Source: Desulfosporosinus sp. HMP52 (GTDB taxonomy: Bacteria; Bacillota; Desulfitobacteriia; Desulfitobacteriales; Desulfitobacteriaceae). From it: a stretch of DNA of 64,000 bases. Shown in pieces: positions 41,669-50,849 of this stretch. The notes beneath the pieces were generated by a model. That model was not told where the DNA came from. It saw nothing but the letters and a program-made list of their open reading frames with translations, and did not search any database. Every line of letters begins with the position of its first letter. The first letter of the stretch is position 1. Location: assembly GCF_000765145.1 (NCBI RefSeq), contig NZ_JMGA01000032.1:1-64000 (forward strand). Direction: 5' to 3'. The position numbers and the translations under genes are program-made.

Positions 41669-43360
41669 ATGAGTGAAGAAGAAAAAACAGGACTAATTGG
41701 CGCCCATATCTTATTAAATGCCTTACAACAGGAAGGTGTTGACGTCATCTTTGGGTATCCCGGAGGGGTATTGCTTCCACTGTATGACGCTCTCTTAGAT
41801 AGTCCAGTTCGTCATGTATTGGCGCGGCATGAACAGGGAGTTGTTTTTGCAGCGGATGGTTATTCCAGAGTAACTGGGAAAGTTGGAGTTTGCTTAGGGA
41901 CATCCGGTCCGGGAGCCACGAATCTGGTAACCGGTATCGCTAATGCTTTCTTAGACTCCATCCCTATGGTTGTTTTGACCGGGCAGGTTCCCACAAGTTC
42001 AATAGGCTCCGACTCTTTTCAAGAGGTAGATATTATTGGAATTACAATGCCGATTACCAAACATTCATATTTGGTTAAAGACGCCCGAGATCTGCCTAGG
42101 ATTGTGAGAGAGGCTTTTTATATTGCTCGTACCGGTCGTCCGGGTCCTGTTCTCATTGATTTGCCCAAAGATGTTCTGGCGGCTGAAAATGTTATTCCTT
42201 TTTCTAATGAAATGAAGTTAAAAGGGTATAAAGTGTTTGGCCAAGCCAACAATGGAAAGATTGAAGAAGTGGTCAAAGTGCTTTCCGAGTCTCGAAAGCC
42301 TGTTTTATATGCGGGGGGCGGGGTCGTTACAGCAGGAGCAGAAGATGTTTTGAGGCAATTTATTGATAAAACATCCATCCCATTGGTTACTACCTTGATG
42401 GGAACAGGAAGCCTTCCTTTTGAACATCCAAACTCATTAGGTATGGTTGGAATGCATGGAACAGTGACAGCCAACTATGCGGTGGACGATTGTGATTTGT
42501 TAATTGCGGTGGGTGTGCGTTTTGATGACCGTGTAACAAGCGGTATAGGGCATCGGTTTGCGACTAAAGCTAAGGTTATTCATATTGATATCGATCCGGT
42601 TGAGATCAGGAAAGTGGTAAAAACAGATATCCAAATCGTTGGCGATGCGCGCCAAGTAATAACAGAGATGCTCGAGGTTCTGCCGGCTTTTCCGGTACCT
42701 CAAGTTACAGAGTGGTGGAATCAGCTGCATGACTGGAAGGCGAATCATACCCTGGAGTATGACAAGGATAGACTCACACCTCAGATGGTCATTCAGTGTC
42801 TCGGAGAAGTAGCCGGCGGAGAAACCATTGTCACCACAGATGTTGGACAGCATCAAATGTGGGCTGCTCAGTATTATCCGGCAGTTAACCCGCGCAATTA
42901 TGCAACCAGCTGCGGTCTAGGCGTTATGGGTTATGGCTTACCTTCGGCCATAGGAGCGCAAATTGCCCGTCCCAATGAAAAAGTCGTGGTAATAACCGGT
43001 GATGGATCATTCCAAATGTCGATTCAAGAGTTGGGTACCATTGCTCAGAATCAACTTCCTATTAAGATTGTCCTTCTTAATAATGGAGTTCTTGGTATGG
43101 TTCGGCAAATGCAAAAAATGTTTTATGCTGAGCGTTATAGTCAAATTAGTCTTCAAGGCAGCCCTGACTTTGTCAAAGTGGCAGAAGCCTATGGAATCCA
43201 CGGCATTCATGTGAATTCCCTCGAACAGGTTCGTGGCGCTTTTGAGGAGGCATTTAGCCATCCTGGCCCGGTACTGGTAGAGATCGCTATCTCAGAAAAT
43301 GAAAATGTCCTACCTATGGTTCCCCCGGGTAAACTTATTACTGAAATGATTGTGAGGTAA
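41669..43360 (+). CDS. ilvB: Acetolactate synthase large subunit
   Basis: TPP/FAD enzyme that makes acetolactate or acetohydroxybutyrate. 563 residues. The TPP glutamate is in VIFGYPGGVLLPLYD and HEQGVVFAADGYSR; the FAD/middle domain has VGVRFDDRVTSG; the TPP-Mg motif is ITGDGSFQMSIQELGTIAQN (about 440-460). All three TPP-enzyme domains are complete. ilvN starts 4 bases after its stop, implying coupled translation of the holoenzyme. Confidence 0.97.
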   Translation: MSEEEKTGLIGAHILLNALQQEGVDVIFGYPGGVLLPLYDALLDSPVRHVLARHEQGVVFAADGYSRVTGKVGVCLGTSGPGATNLVTGIANAFLDSIPMVVLTGQVPTSSIGSDSFQEVDIIGITMPITKHSYLVKDARDLPRIVREAFYIARTGRPGPVLIDLPKDVLAAENVIPFSNEMKLKGYKVFGQANNGKIEEVVKVLSESRKPVLYAGGGVVTAGAEDVLRQFIDKTSIPLVTTLMGTGSLPFEHPNSLGMVGMHGTVTANYAVDDCDLLIAVGVRFDDRVTSGIGHRFATKAKVIHIDIDPVEIRKVVKTDIQIVGDARQVITEMLEVLPAFPVPQVTEWWNQLHDWKANHTLEYDKDRLTPQMVIQCLGEVAGGETIVTTDVGQHQMWAAQYYPAVNPRNYATSCGLGVMGYGLPSAIGAQIARPNEKVVVITGDGSFQMSIQELGTIAQNQLPIKIVLLNNGVLGMVRQMQKMFYAERYSQISLQGSPDFVKVAEAYGIHGIHVNSLEQVRGAFEEAFSHPGPVLVEIAISENENVLPMVPPGKLITEMIVR

Positions 43361-43364
43361 TAAT

Positions 43365-43844
43365 ATGTTGCATACACTGGCAGTTCTTGTGGAGAACAAT
43401 CCTGGAGTTTTGATTCGTGTTGCAGGATTGTTTACCCGGCGAGGTTATAATATCGATAGTCTGACAGTCTGTCAAACAGAAGATCCCGAGCTATCGCGAA
43501 TGACAATCGTCGTTAATGGGGATGATCAAATCATAGAACAGGTACGAAATCAATTAAGCAAACTAGTGGTTGTTCACTCGGTTTCGGATTATACTGGTGA
43601 ATGTGTTGTTGATCGTGAACTTGCCTTAATTCGGGTTCAAGTCAGTAGTGAAACACGGTCTGCGGTTCTCCAAACAGTGGATATTTTCCGCGGGCGGGTT
43701 GTGGATATGGGTAGAACGAATTTAACCGTTGAATTAACCGGTGATATACCCAAAATTGATGCGTTTGTCCACGCAATTCAACCTTATGGACTAATGGAGT
43801 TAGTACGCACTGGAAAAGTTGCAATTTTGCGGTCAGAAGCATAG
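43365..43844 (+). CDS. ilvN: Acetolactate synthase regulatory small subunit
   Basis: A 159-residue regulatory subunit. An N-terminal ACT domain (LAVLVENNPGVLIRVAGLFTRRGYNIDSL) binds valine for feedback inhibition, followed by the conserved C-terminal domain (RELALIRVQVSSETR, AIQPYGLMELVRTGKVAILR). It follows ilvB by four bases with GTGAGGTAATA as the ribosome-binding region. Normal length. Confidence 0.96.
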   Translation: MLHTLAVLVENNPGVLIRVAGLFTRRGYNIDSLTVCQTEDPELSRMTIVVNGDDQIIEQVRNQLSKLVVVHSVSDYTGECVVDRELALIRVQVSSETRSAVLQTVDIFRGRVVDMGRTNLTVELTGDIPKIDAFVHAIQPYGLMELVRTGKVAILRSEA

Positions 43845-43930
43845 TGAAAGATTTTCCTTGTGTAGTATAATAAAAAATGGCTTTGGTTATTTAAAGGCAA
43901 GGCTTATAGTTGAAAGGGAGTTTTAGAAAG

Positions 43931-44929
43931 ATGGCAAAAATGTATTATGATGTAGACGCAAATTTAGAGTTATTAAAAGGCAAAGTTATCGCAGTAATGG
44001 GTTATGGGAGTCAAGGACATGCTCAAGCTCAAAACCTCAAAGATTCTGGACTGAATGTAGTTATTGGACTTCGTCCTGGCAGTGCGCGTACTGAACGTGC
44101 TCAAGCTGCAGGCTTTGAAGTTATGACAGTAGAAGAGGCTGCTAAGCGAGCAGATGTTATTCAAATTTTGCTTCCGGATGAAACCCAAAGTAAAGTATAC
44201 AATGAAGAGATTAAGCAACATCTAACCTCCGGAAAAGCTTTAGTCTTTTCTCATGGATTTAATATTCATTTCGGTCAAATTGTCCCTCCAAGTGATGTAG
44301 ATGTCTTCATGGTGGCTCCGAAAAGCCCAGGACATTTAGTGCGTCGTACTTACACTGAAGGGGCAGGAGTTCCAGCCCTGATTGCCGTTCACCAAGATGC
44401 TTCCGGTAAGGCCAAAGAATTGGCCTTAGCTTACGCTAAAGGAATTGGATCAACCAAAGCCGGCGTTTTAGAGACATCTTTTGGTGAAGAAACAGAAACT
44501 GACCTCTTCGGAGAACAAGCTGTCCTTTGCGGAGGAGCCTCTGAGCTGGTTAAAGCTGGTTTTGATACCTTGGTCGAGGCCGGTTATCAGCCGGAAATCG
44601 CTTACTTTGAGTGTTTACATGAGTTAAAGCTCATCGTTGATTTAATGTATGAAGGCGGTATGAGCTGGATGAGATATTCAGTATCTGATACGGCTCAATA
44701 CGGGGATATGACCATTGGAAAACGCATTATTACCCAAGAAACCCGTAAAGAAATGAAACGAGTTCTTGAAGAAATTCAAGATGGTCGTTTTGCAAAAGCA
44801 TGGTTACTAGAGAACCAAGCAAATCGTCCTGCCTTTAATGCTATGACTCGTAACGAAGCAAATCATCCTATTGAAAAAGTTGGGGAGCAATTAAGAGGAA
44901 TGATGAGCTGGTTGAAAAAACACGAATAG
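43931..44929 (+). CDS. ilvC: Ketol-acid reductoisomerase
   Basis: Mg- and NAD(P)H-dependent isomeroreductase. About 332 residues (class I length). [23 protein letters not shown] (about 18-40) is the nucleotide motif, and [20 protein letters not shown] and [17 protein letters not shown] carry the metal ligands. The specificity loop after [12 protein letters not shown] ends in acidic/arginine residues, so cofactor preference is not assigned. ATG 43931 (MAKMYYD) is chosen; TTG 43910 would place GGGAG inside the gene. A 209-base gap follows before leuA. Confidence 0.97.
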   Translation: MAKMYYDVDANLELLKGKVIAVMGYGSQGHAQAQNLKDSGLNVVIGLRPGSARTERAQAAGFEVMTVEEAAKRADVIQILLPDETQSKVYNEEIKQHLTSGKALVFSHGFNIHFGQIVPPSDVDVFMVAPKSPGHLVRRTYTEGAGVPALIAVHQDASGKAKELALAYAKGIGSTKAGVLETSFGEETETDLFGEQAVLCGGASELVKAGFDTLVEAGYQPEIAYFECLHELKLIVDLMYEGGMSWMRYSVSDTAQYGDMTIGKRIITQETRKEMKRVLEEIQDGRFAKAWLLENQANRPAFNAMTRNEANHPIEKVGEQLRGMMSWLKKHE

Positions 44930-44981
44930 TTGATACCATTTTAGCCGCTTTACGGCTGAGACTACTTATTTTGAAGGAATG

Positions 44982-45011
44982 CAGATCATTGCCATTCGTG
45001 GCAATGATCTG
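44982..45011 (+). terminator. Perfect hairpin in the ilvC-leuA gap
   Basis: CAGATCATTGCCA, loop TTCG, TGGCAATGATCTG: a 13-bp perfect stem with a stable UUCG tetraloop. It is followed by ATTAAATTT rather than a T-run, so it may be a partial terminator, an RNA-processing site or a 3'-end stabiliser rather than a full stop. A smaller AGCCG/CGGCT hairpin lies at 44943-44957. Confidence 0.6.
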
Positions 45012-45138
45012 ATTAAATTTAAGATAGAATTTGCAGCAATATTTACACTTAGCCGAGTTTGTCGAGTTTCCACCCAGATTCACTTGTTCACTCTTTGCAA
45101 CAATGCTTTTCAATAGTAACCGGAAGGATGTTTGAGTA

Positions 45139-46659
45139 ATGCGGCGGATTGAGATCTTTGATACTACTCTTAGAGATGGCGAACAATCTCCCGGAGTAGC
45201 ACTTAATGCAGAGGAAAAACTGCTAATTGCCCACCAATTAGGAAAACTGGGGGTTAATGTTCTTGAAGCGGGGTTTCCTATAGCCTCCCCAGGAGATTTT
45301 GAAGGAGTACGCAGGATTGCTCAAGAGGTAAGAAATGTAGGGGTGGCCGCCCTTGCTCGGGCCAATGCCAAAGATATAGAACGTGCCTGGGAGGCAATAT
45401 CAGGCGGAGAGTCTCCTCGTATTCATACCTTTATAGCTACTTCCCCCATACATATGCAGTACAAATTACAAAAATCACCGGACGAAGTTTTTGAACAAGC
45501 TGTCCAGGCTGTTCGATTGGCAAAATCCAAGGTTAGTGATATTGAGTTTAGTGCTGAAGATGCTTCCCGCAGTGATGTGGATTTTTTGGCTAGAGTTTTC
45601 TCAGGGGTTATTCAAGCTGGGGCAACTGTGCTTAACGTTCCCGATACGGTAGGCTATGCCACGCCTGAAGAGTATGCTGCATTTTTAAAAGCAATTATGG
45701 AACGAACAACTGGGATTGAAAAGGTGAAAGTCAGTGTCCACTGCCATAACGATTTAGGCTTGGCAGTTGCCAATTCCCTTGCTGCAGTTGGGGTAGGTGT
45801 ACATCAGCTGGAGTGCACGGTAAATGGAATTGGTGAAAGAGCCGGGAATGCAGCCTTAGAAGAACTTGTCATGGCTTTACACACACGCCGGGATCAGTTT
45901 GATGTGGAAACCAGTATTGTAACCTCAGAGATAGCCAGAACTAGTCAATTAGTAAGTCGTCTGACGGGAATGATGATTCAGCATAACAAGGCAATTGTAG
46001 GTAAGAATGCTTTTGCCCATGAATCCGGTATCCACCAAGATGGTATGCTGAAAGAACGTTCCACCTATGAAATTATGTCGCCAAGTATTATTGGAATTGA
46101 TGCCGAATCCATTGTCCTAGGGAAACATTCAGGACGTCACGCTGTTCAGCAGAGGCTGTCAGATCTGGGACTGGAGTTAGAGGATAGTCATTTTGAAGAT
46201 TTGTTTTCTCGGTTTAAACTTTTGGCCGATCGAAAGCGGGAAGTGACCACAGCCGATCTGTTCTCTTTAGTAGATGAACAGAAAGAGAAAACTGATCAGA
46301 TAAATTTAGATTACCTGCAGATTTCAAGTGGAACTCATTTAGTTCCCACAGCTACAGTTGGGTTGATGTATCAAGGGCAAAGACTCGCTGATGCCGCCTG
46401 TGGGGACGGGCCTGTAGATGCCGCTTTTAAAGCCATTGACAAAGTGTTGGGAACTCAGGGGAAATTAAGTCATTATTCCCTACAAGCACTTGATGGCGGC
46501 GAAGATGCGCAAGGGGAAGTTACGGTAAGTGTAAAATTTGGCGAGAATCTAGTTGCTGGACGTGGAGTTAGTACGGATATTATCGAAGCAAGTGTAAGAG
46601 GTTATCTCCAAGCAGTAAATCGAGCTTACACACGAGGCTGGATTGAGATTAAACAGTAA
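45139..46659 (+). CDS. leuA: 2-isopropylmalate synthase
   Basis: First committed enzyme of leucine synthesis. 506 residues, the long LeuA type. The N-terminal TIM barrel starts [17 protein letters not shown] with metal ligands in [15 protein letters not shown] and [13 protein letters not shown]; the linker has [13 protein letters not shown]. The C-terminal allosteric domain (about 380-506) is complete, so leucine feedback is expected. ATG 45139 follows CCGGAAGGATG. leuB follows directly; leuC and leuD are not between them as in many operons. Confidence 0.96.
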   Translation: MRRIEIFDTTLRDGEQSPGVALNAEEKLLIAHQLGKLGVNVLEAGFPIASPGDFEGVRRIAQEVRNVGVAALARANAKDIERAWEAISGGESPRIHTFIATSPIHMQYKLQKSPDEVFEQAVQAVRLAKSKVSDIEFSAEDASRSDVDFLARVFSGVIQAGATVLNVPDTVGYATPEEYAAFLKAIMERTTGIEKVKVSVHCHNDLGLAVANSLAAVGVGVHQLECTVNGIGERAGNAALEELVMALHTRRDQFDVETSIVTSEIARTSQLVSRLTGMMIQHNKAIVGKNAFAHESGIHQDGMLKERSTYEIMSPSIIGIDAESIVLGKHSGRHAVQQRLSDLGLELEDSHFEDLFSRFKLLADRKREVTTADLFSLVDEQKEKTDQINLDYLQISSGTHLVPTATVGLMYQGQRLADAACGDGPVDAAFKAIDKVLGTQGKLSHYSLQALDGGEDAQGEVTVSVKFGENLVAGRGVSTDIIEASVRGYLQAVNRAYTRGWIEIKQ

Positions 46660-46709
46660 GAACTGATTCGTGCCGGTGGACTTATCTCTAAGTTGAAGGA
46701 GGAAAAATA

Positions 46710-47771
46710 ATGCCTAATGTTTTAGTACTTCCCGGTGATGGTATTGGGTTAGAAATAACCCCGGAAGCTGTAAAGGTGTTAGAAGCTGTATTAAAGGATC
46801 ATCCTCAAAGCCTTAAGTTTGAATATGGCTTGATAGGGGGAGCAGCAATTGATGAAGTGGGCAAAGCTTTGCCGGATGCAACACTTGAAGCTGCACAGAG
46901 AGCTGACGCGATTCTATTAGGTTCAGTGGGTGGGCCTAAGTGGGATACCCTCCCAGCTCCCCAACGTCCTGAACTGGGAGGATTGCTGGCGATTAGAAAA
47001 GCTTTAGGCCTTTTTGCAAATATTCGCCCTGTTAAGATGCTCCCAATGTTAGTAGATGCCTCTACTCTTAAAACTGAAGTGGTTAAAAACGTTGACCTTG
47101 TTGTATTGCGAGAATTGACAGGTGGACTTTACTTTGGTGAGAAAGGGAGAGGAACTAACCCAAGAAGTGCCTTTGATAACTTGATCTATACTGAGGAAGA
47201 AATTCAGCGTATTGTAGAACTTGGTTTCCAAACGGCAATGAAGCGGCGTAAAAAGCTTTGTTCTGTTGACAAAGCAAATGTCCTTGAGTCTTCTCGTTTT
47301 TGGAGAGAGATTACTCTTGAAGTTGCTAAAAATTATCCGGAAGTTGAATTAACCCATATGTATGTCGACAATGCCGCCATGCAATTGGTTCGTTGGCCGG
47401 AGCAGTTTGATGTAATCGTAACTGAGAACATGTTTGGAGATATCCTGACAGATTTAGCTTCTATGCTCATGGGATCGATTGGAATGATCTCTTCGGCAAG
47501 CTTAAATGGCAGTAAAGGACTCTATGAACCAGCTCATGGGTCAGCCCCGGATATTGCAGGAAAGAACATTGCTAATCCTTTGGCCACGATTCTCTCAGGT
47601 GCTCTGATGTTGCGTTACTCCTTTGGATTAGAGGAGGAGGCACAGAAAATTGAGAGAGCGGTTGAGCAAGTATTGCAAGAAGGGTATAGAACCGCTGATT
47701 TAGCAAAACCAGGCGACAAGGTTCTGGGCACTCGTGAAATGGGCAATGCTGTAGTTGAAGCGCTTAAATAG
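46710..47771 (+). CDS. leuB: 3-isopropylmalate dehydrogenase
   Basis: NAD-dependent beta-decarboxylating dehydrogenase. 353 residues. It shows [19 protein letters not shown] at the N terminus, the substrate loop [16 protein letters not shown], the [14 protein letters not shown] helix, the metal-binding [14 protein letters not shown] and [22 protein letters not shown] 46710 has GAAGGAGG upstream. Last gene of the ilv-leu operon; a new promoter for the proline operon follows at 47850. Confidence 0.97.
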   Translation: MPNVLVLPGDGIGLEITPEAVKVLEAVLKDHPQSLKFEYGLIGGAAIDEVGKALPDATLEAAQRADAILLGSVGGPKWDTLPAPQRPELGGLLAIRKALGLFANIRPVKMLPMLVDASTLKTEVVKNVDLVVLRELTGGLYFGEKGRGTNPRSAFDNLIYTEEEIQRIVELGFQTAMKRRKKLCSVDKANVLESSRFWREITLEVAKNYPEVELTHMYVDNAAMQLVRWPEQFDVIVTENMFGDILTDLASMLMGSIGMISSASLNGSKGLYEPAHGSAPDIAGKNIANPLATILSGALMLRYSFGLEEEAQKIERAVEQVLQEGYRTADLAKPGDKVLGTREMGNAVVEALK

Positions 47772-47849
47772 TTTATGATAGTAGTGATTAAAAGTGATGG
47801 AGCATTGCCTTAGTTTTAATGTATTTTCCAGGTTATGTTAGAAACACAC

Positions 47850-47878
47850 TTGAAAATTTTAATTAATTAAGATAAAGT
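47850..47878 (+). promoter_or_regulatory. Promoter of the T-box/proline operon
   Basis: TTGAAA (47850-47855), 17 bases, TAAAGT (47873-47878), about 80 bases after leuB. Confidence 0.6.
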
Positions 47879-47885
47879 ATACCTA

Positions 47886-48146
47886 ACTGGATAGAGAATA
47901 TAGCATGTGATCGACCTAGTATGATAGACGATAGTGTTCAGAGAGAAAAACAGTTGCTGAGAGTTTTTCCACCTTCGGTATCAGAACCCCAGTCGTGATG
48001 CTCTGATGATGAATCGGACGGTATCCACCGTTATGCGGAATTTTGTTAGATCAATCTGGCAGTGATGAGTTGGCATTGGCAATAAAGGTGGTACCGCGGA
48101 AGGCTTCTTTCGTCCTTGATATAAGGATGAAAGGGGCCTTTTTTTA
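47886..48146 (+). ncRNA. T-box leader, proline-type specifier
   Basis: The conserved T-box AATAAAGGTGGTACCGCGGA lies at 48081-48100, followed by the terminator GGC-TTCTTTCGTCCTT / AAGGATGAAAGGGGCC and T7 (48101-48146). Upstream, Stem I is recognisable from CAGAGAG (47939-47945), GTTGCTGAGAG (47953-47963) and the specifier region GAACCCCAG (47984-47992). In a GAA-NNN layout the codon is CCC; one base later it is also proline (CCA). The downstream proC-proB-proA genes agree with tRNA-Pro sensing. The exact Stem I fold was not computed. Confidence 0.85.
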
Positions 48147-48164
48147 GGTCTTTGGGTCTTATGA

Positions 48165-48434
48165 AAGTAAGGAGCCATAGCCCGCTCACACACGTTGCGT
48201 TCCGCACCGCCCTATGCCATCCTTGGCGGGCGGTGCACTCGACACGTCCTGTGTCAGCGCTCTCTCGTTGGATGCAGAAGGAATTGCGCCAACCTCTGGG
48301 CGGCGCAGGAAGTGAACCTGGGCGCAATTGGCCTTCAGCATCGGCACTCGCCTTATCGTGAACTCCACTGAAGTGTTCACTAAGCTATTGGCTCCTTAGC
48401 TTTCTGGTCGACGGGGCTGGGAACGGGGATGTGC
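48165..48434 (+). repeat. Structured GC-rich repeat, copy 1 (270 bp)
   Basis: It starts AAGTAAGGAGCCATAGC and is bounded by long inverted arms: TAAGGAGCCATAGC (48168-48181) and GCTATTGGCTCCTTA (48384-48398), matching except one extra base, then a 36-base tail ending GGGGATGTGC. Inside are nested hairpins: GCACCGCC/GGGCGGTGC, GACAC/GTGTC, GAAGGAATTGCGCC/GGGCGCAATTGGCCTTC (48276-48336) and GTGAA-CACT/AGTG-TTCAC (48358-48380). It is far richer in GC than its surroundings and has no credible ORF. I do not recognise it as a known RNA or insertion sequence. Confidence 0.85.
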
Positions 48435-48648
48435 AAGTAAGGAGCCATAGCCCGCTCACACACGTTGCGTTAACTGGCTCGTTGGTGCAGAAGGAATTGC
48501 GCCAACCTCTGGGCGGCGCAGGAAGTTAACCCGGGCGCAATTGGCCTTCAGCATCGGCACTCGCTTTATCGTGAACTCCACTGAAGTGTTCACTAAGCTA
48601 TTGGCTCCTTAGCTTTCTGGTCGACTGGGGCTGGGAACGGGGATGTGC
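48435..48648 (+). repeat. Structured GC-rich repeat, copy 2 (214 bp)
   Basis: Direct tandem copy of 48165-48434, beginning with the same AAGTAAGGAGCCATAGC and ending with the same GGGGATGTGC. It lacks a 56-base internal block that in copy 1 forms the GCACCGCC/GGGCGGTGC and GACAC/GTGTC hairpins, and otherwise differs at only a handful of positions (for example GTTAACCCGGG for GTGAACCTGGG). The outer arms are at 48438-48451 and 48597-48611. A third AAGT follows at 48649. Both copies lie between the T-box terminator and proC. Confidence 0.85.
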
Positions 48649-48866
48649 AAGTTGGGAGTTATTGACCGTTCAGGTGGATAATTTGAGGATGTATGGTTTC
48701 CTTGAACTTATTGTTCAAGACGTTTGGGGATTGAGAGAGAATGTTCTTGCAGTTAGGGAAATGCTAATAGGAGTAGGTGTATGAGCTTGAAATTAGGTAA
48801 GGTCGCCTAAAGCATTTTTCTGATGGGCTTTTTAATAAATAATGGTTTGGGAAGGATGGTTGTGAT

Positions 48867-49676
48867 ATGTCACAAAGTATTGGTTTTATTGGTGGGGGAA
48901 ATATTGCGGAGGCTATGATTAGTGGTTTAAAGAAGGCAAATAGTGCCCTTGAGATTAGAGTGACTAATCTTTCCAATCGAGGACGACTTCAGGGGTTGGT
49001 TGACAGATATAAGGTTAGCGCCACCTCGTTAACTGAGCTTGTAGAAGATTCTAAGGTCTTGATTATTGCAGTTAAGCCGAAGGATGTCCAAGGGGTCTTG
49101 AAAGATTTAGCAGGTTTTTCGTTGCAGGATAAACTTGTGATTAGTGTAGCAGCAGGTGTCCCCTTGAAGGTGTTTTATAAGTATTTGCCGGGGGTTGCAG
49201 TGGTTAGAGCAATGCCTAATACTTCAACTGCTGTACTTCATTCCATGACGGGATTGGTGCGAGGTGATAATGTCAATGATGAGCAGGCCAGTGTGGGAGA
49301 AAAGATCTTTTCGGCCACAGGTAAGATTATGTGGGTGCCTGAAAAGAATATCAATGCTTTAACAGCTATCAGTGGCAGTGGGCCGGCATATTTTTATCTT
49401 TTCGCTGAAAGCTTAATCAAGGCCGGGGTGGAATTAGGCCTCAGTGAAGCGGAAGCAGAGGTCTTAGTGCTTGAAACCCTAATTGGATCGGGAAAAATGA
49501 TTGCAGAAAGTGATAAATCACCGGGAAAATTGCGTGAGGAAGTTACTTCGCCCAATGGGACGACCTATGCTGCCCTCAATGTGTTTATGGAGGAAAAATT
49601 GGCTCAGACAGTTCAGAACGCAGCTTGGGCTTGTGCTAGGCGAGCGGAAGACTTGGAAGGGGAGTATTCGGAGTGA
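48867..49676 (+). CDS. proC: Pyrroline-5-carboxylate reductase
   Basis: Last enzyme of proline synthesis, reducing P5C with NAD(P)H. 269 residues. Rossmann motif SIGFIGGGNIAEAMISGL (about 4-21), VSVAAGVPLKV, RAMPNTSTAV and the substrate-binding ALTAISGSGPAYFYLFAESL through EVTSPNGTTYAALNV are all intact. ATG 48867 follows GGGAAGGATGG. Its stop overlaps the GTG start of proB (GTGA). About 720 bases of leader separate it from the T-box terminator. Confidence 0.96.
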   Translation: MSQSIGFIGGGNIAEAMISGLKKANSALEIRVTNLSNRGRLQGLVDRYKVSATSLTELVEDSKVLIIAVKPKDVQGVLKDLAGFSLQDKLVISVAAGVPLKVFYKYLPGVAVVRAMPNTSTAVLHSMTGLVRGDNVNDEQASVGEKIFSATGKIMWVPEKNINALTAISGSGPAYFYLFAESLIKAGVELGLSEAEAEVLVLETLIGSGKMIAESDKSPGKLREEVTSPNGTTYAALNVFMEEKLAQTVQNAAWACARRAEDLEGEYSE

Positions 49677-50794
49677 AAATGACTGAGGTTCGCAGGGTTG
49701 TCTTGAAAATAGGGAGCAGCAGCTTAAACCATCCACAAGGTGGGATTGATGAGCGTGCAATTAATGAGATTGCCTCAGTCATTGCCGCCTTAAAGCAGAG
49801 TGGAGTTGAGTGCATAATCGTTTCATCTGGAGCAGTAGCAGCCGGGATGGGACAACTAAAGCTTACAGCTCGTCCGCGTGATTTGGCGGGCAAACAAGCC
49901 GTAGCAGCTGTGGGTCAAGGAGTTCTCATCGAGATGTATACCCGTTATCTTGAACGCCAAGGAATAATAGGAGCTCAAATCTTACTTTCCCGTATTGATT
50001 TGGCCCAAGCCTCTCACTATAGAAACGCCCAAAACACTTTAGAGAAATTACTGCGTTTACAAGTTGTGCCCATCATTAATGAAAATGACACAGTTGCAGT
50101 GGATGAACTTTGTTTTGGAGATAATGACACTTTATCCGCCTTAGTTGCCGGACTAGTTGGGGCAGATTTATTGGTGATTTTAACGGATGTCGATGGCTTA
50201 TACTCTGCAAATCCCAAAAAGGATCAATCCGCTCAGCTAATTAAAGAGGTTAACGATGTTTCAGCCGTTGAATGTATGGCAAGTGGGGCGGGAAGTTTAT
50301 TAGGAACTGGAGGAATGGTTACCAAACTTCGGGCCGCCAAGATAGCTACACGTTTTGGAATTGGAATGCTGCTTTTAAACTTTACAAGATTGCCGGAACT
50401 TAGCCCATCAACTAAAAGCCAAGAACCTTTGGGAACATTTTTTCAACCGCTCAAACATCGACTAGCAGGTCGAAAGCGTTGGATTGCCTACGCAGGATTG
50501 TCTGAGGGTAGTATTAAAGTTGATGAAGGTGCGGCCAAAGCTCTTGTGGAAGAAGGAAAAAGTTTACTTGCTAAAGGAATTACAAATGTTGAAGGAACTT
50601 GGGAACGAAAAGAAATCGTTCGCATCATTAATTCTCAGGGAGAAGAAATTGCTAGAGGTGTTGTAGAGCTAAGCGATACTGAGGTAAAGCTGGTAAAGGG
50701 TTTGCACTCTGAGAAGTTGCATCAATTTGTTGAGAACTTCGATGGCGAAGAAGTAGTTCATCGAGACAATATGACACTTATGGTTGATGCATAA
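49673..50794 (+). CDS. proB: Glutamate 5-kinase
   Basis: Phosphorylates glutamate in the first step of proline synthesis. 373 residues: amino-acid kinase domain (VVLKIGSSSLNHPQGG, IIVSSGAVAAGMG, INENDTVAVDELCFGDND, ILTDVDGLYSANP) plus a C-terminal PUA domain (about 280-365, AYAGLSEGSIKVDEGAAKAL). It starts at GTG 49673, overlapping the proC stop, with GGGGAG eight bases upstream; ATG 49679 is the alternative. Feedback by proline is usual for this architecture. Confidence 0.96.
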   Translation: MKMTEVRRVVLKIGSSSLNHPQGGIDERAINEIASVIAALKQSGVECIIVSSGAVAAGMGQLKLTARPRDLAGKQAVAAVGQGVLIEMYTRYLERQGIIGAQILLSRIDLAQASHYRNAQNTLEKLLRLQVVPIINENDTVAVDELCFGDNDTLSALVAGLVGADLLVILTDVDGLYSANPKKDQSAQLIKEVNDVSAVECMASGAGSLLGTGGMVTKLRAAKIATRFGIGMLLLNFTRLPELSPSTKSQEPLGTFFQPLKHRLAGRKRWIAYAGLSEGSIKVDEGAAKALVEEGKSLLAKGITNVEGTWERKEIVRIINSQGEEIARGVVELSDTEVKLVKGLHSEKLHQFVENFDGEEVVHRDNMTLMVDA

Positions 50795-50849
50795 GGCATA
50801 GGTTTAATATGGAATTTAATATAATGTTTTCTAAGGGAGGTCGATTATT

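Noticed and set aside
48046-48380. Frames of 64-93 codons on both strands within the T-box and repeat region
   Set aside because: They lie in RNA elements, have arginine/serine-rich compositions typical of GC-rich hairpins, and differ between the two repeat copies.
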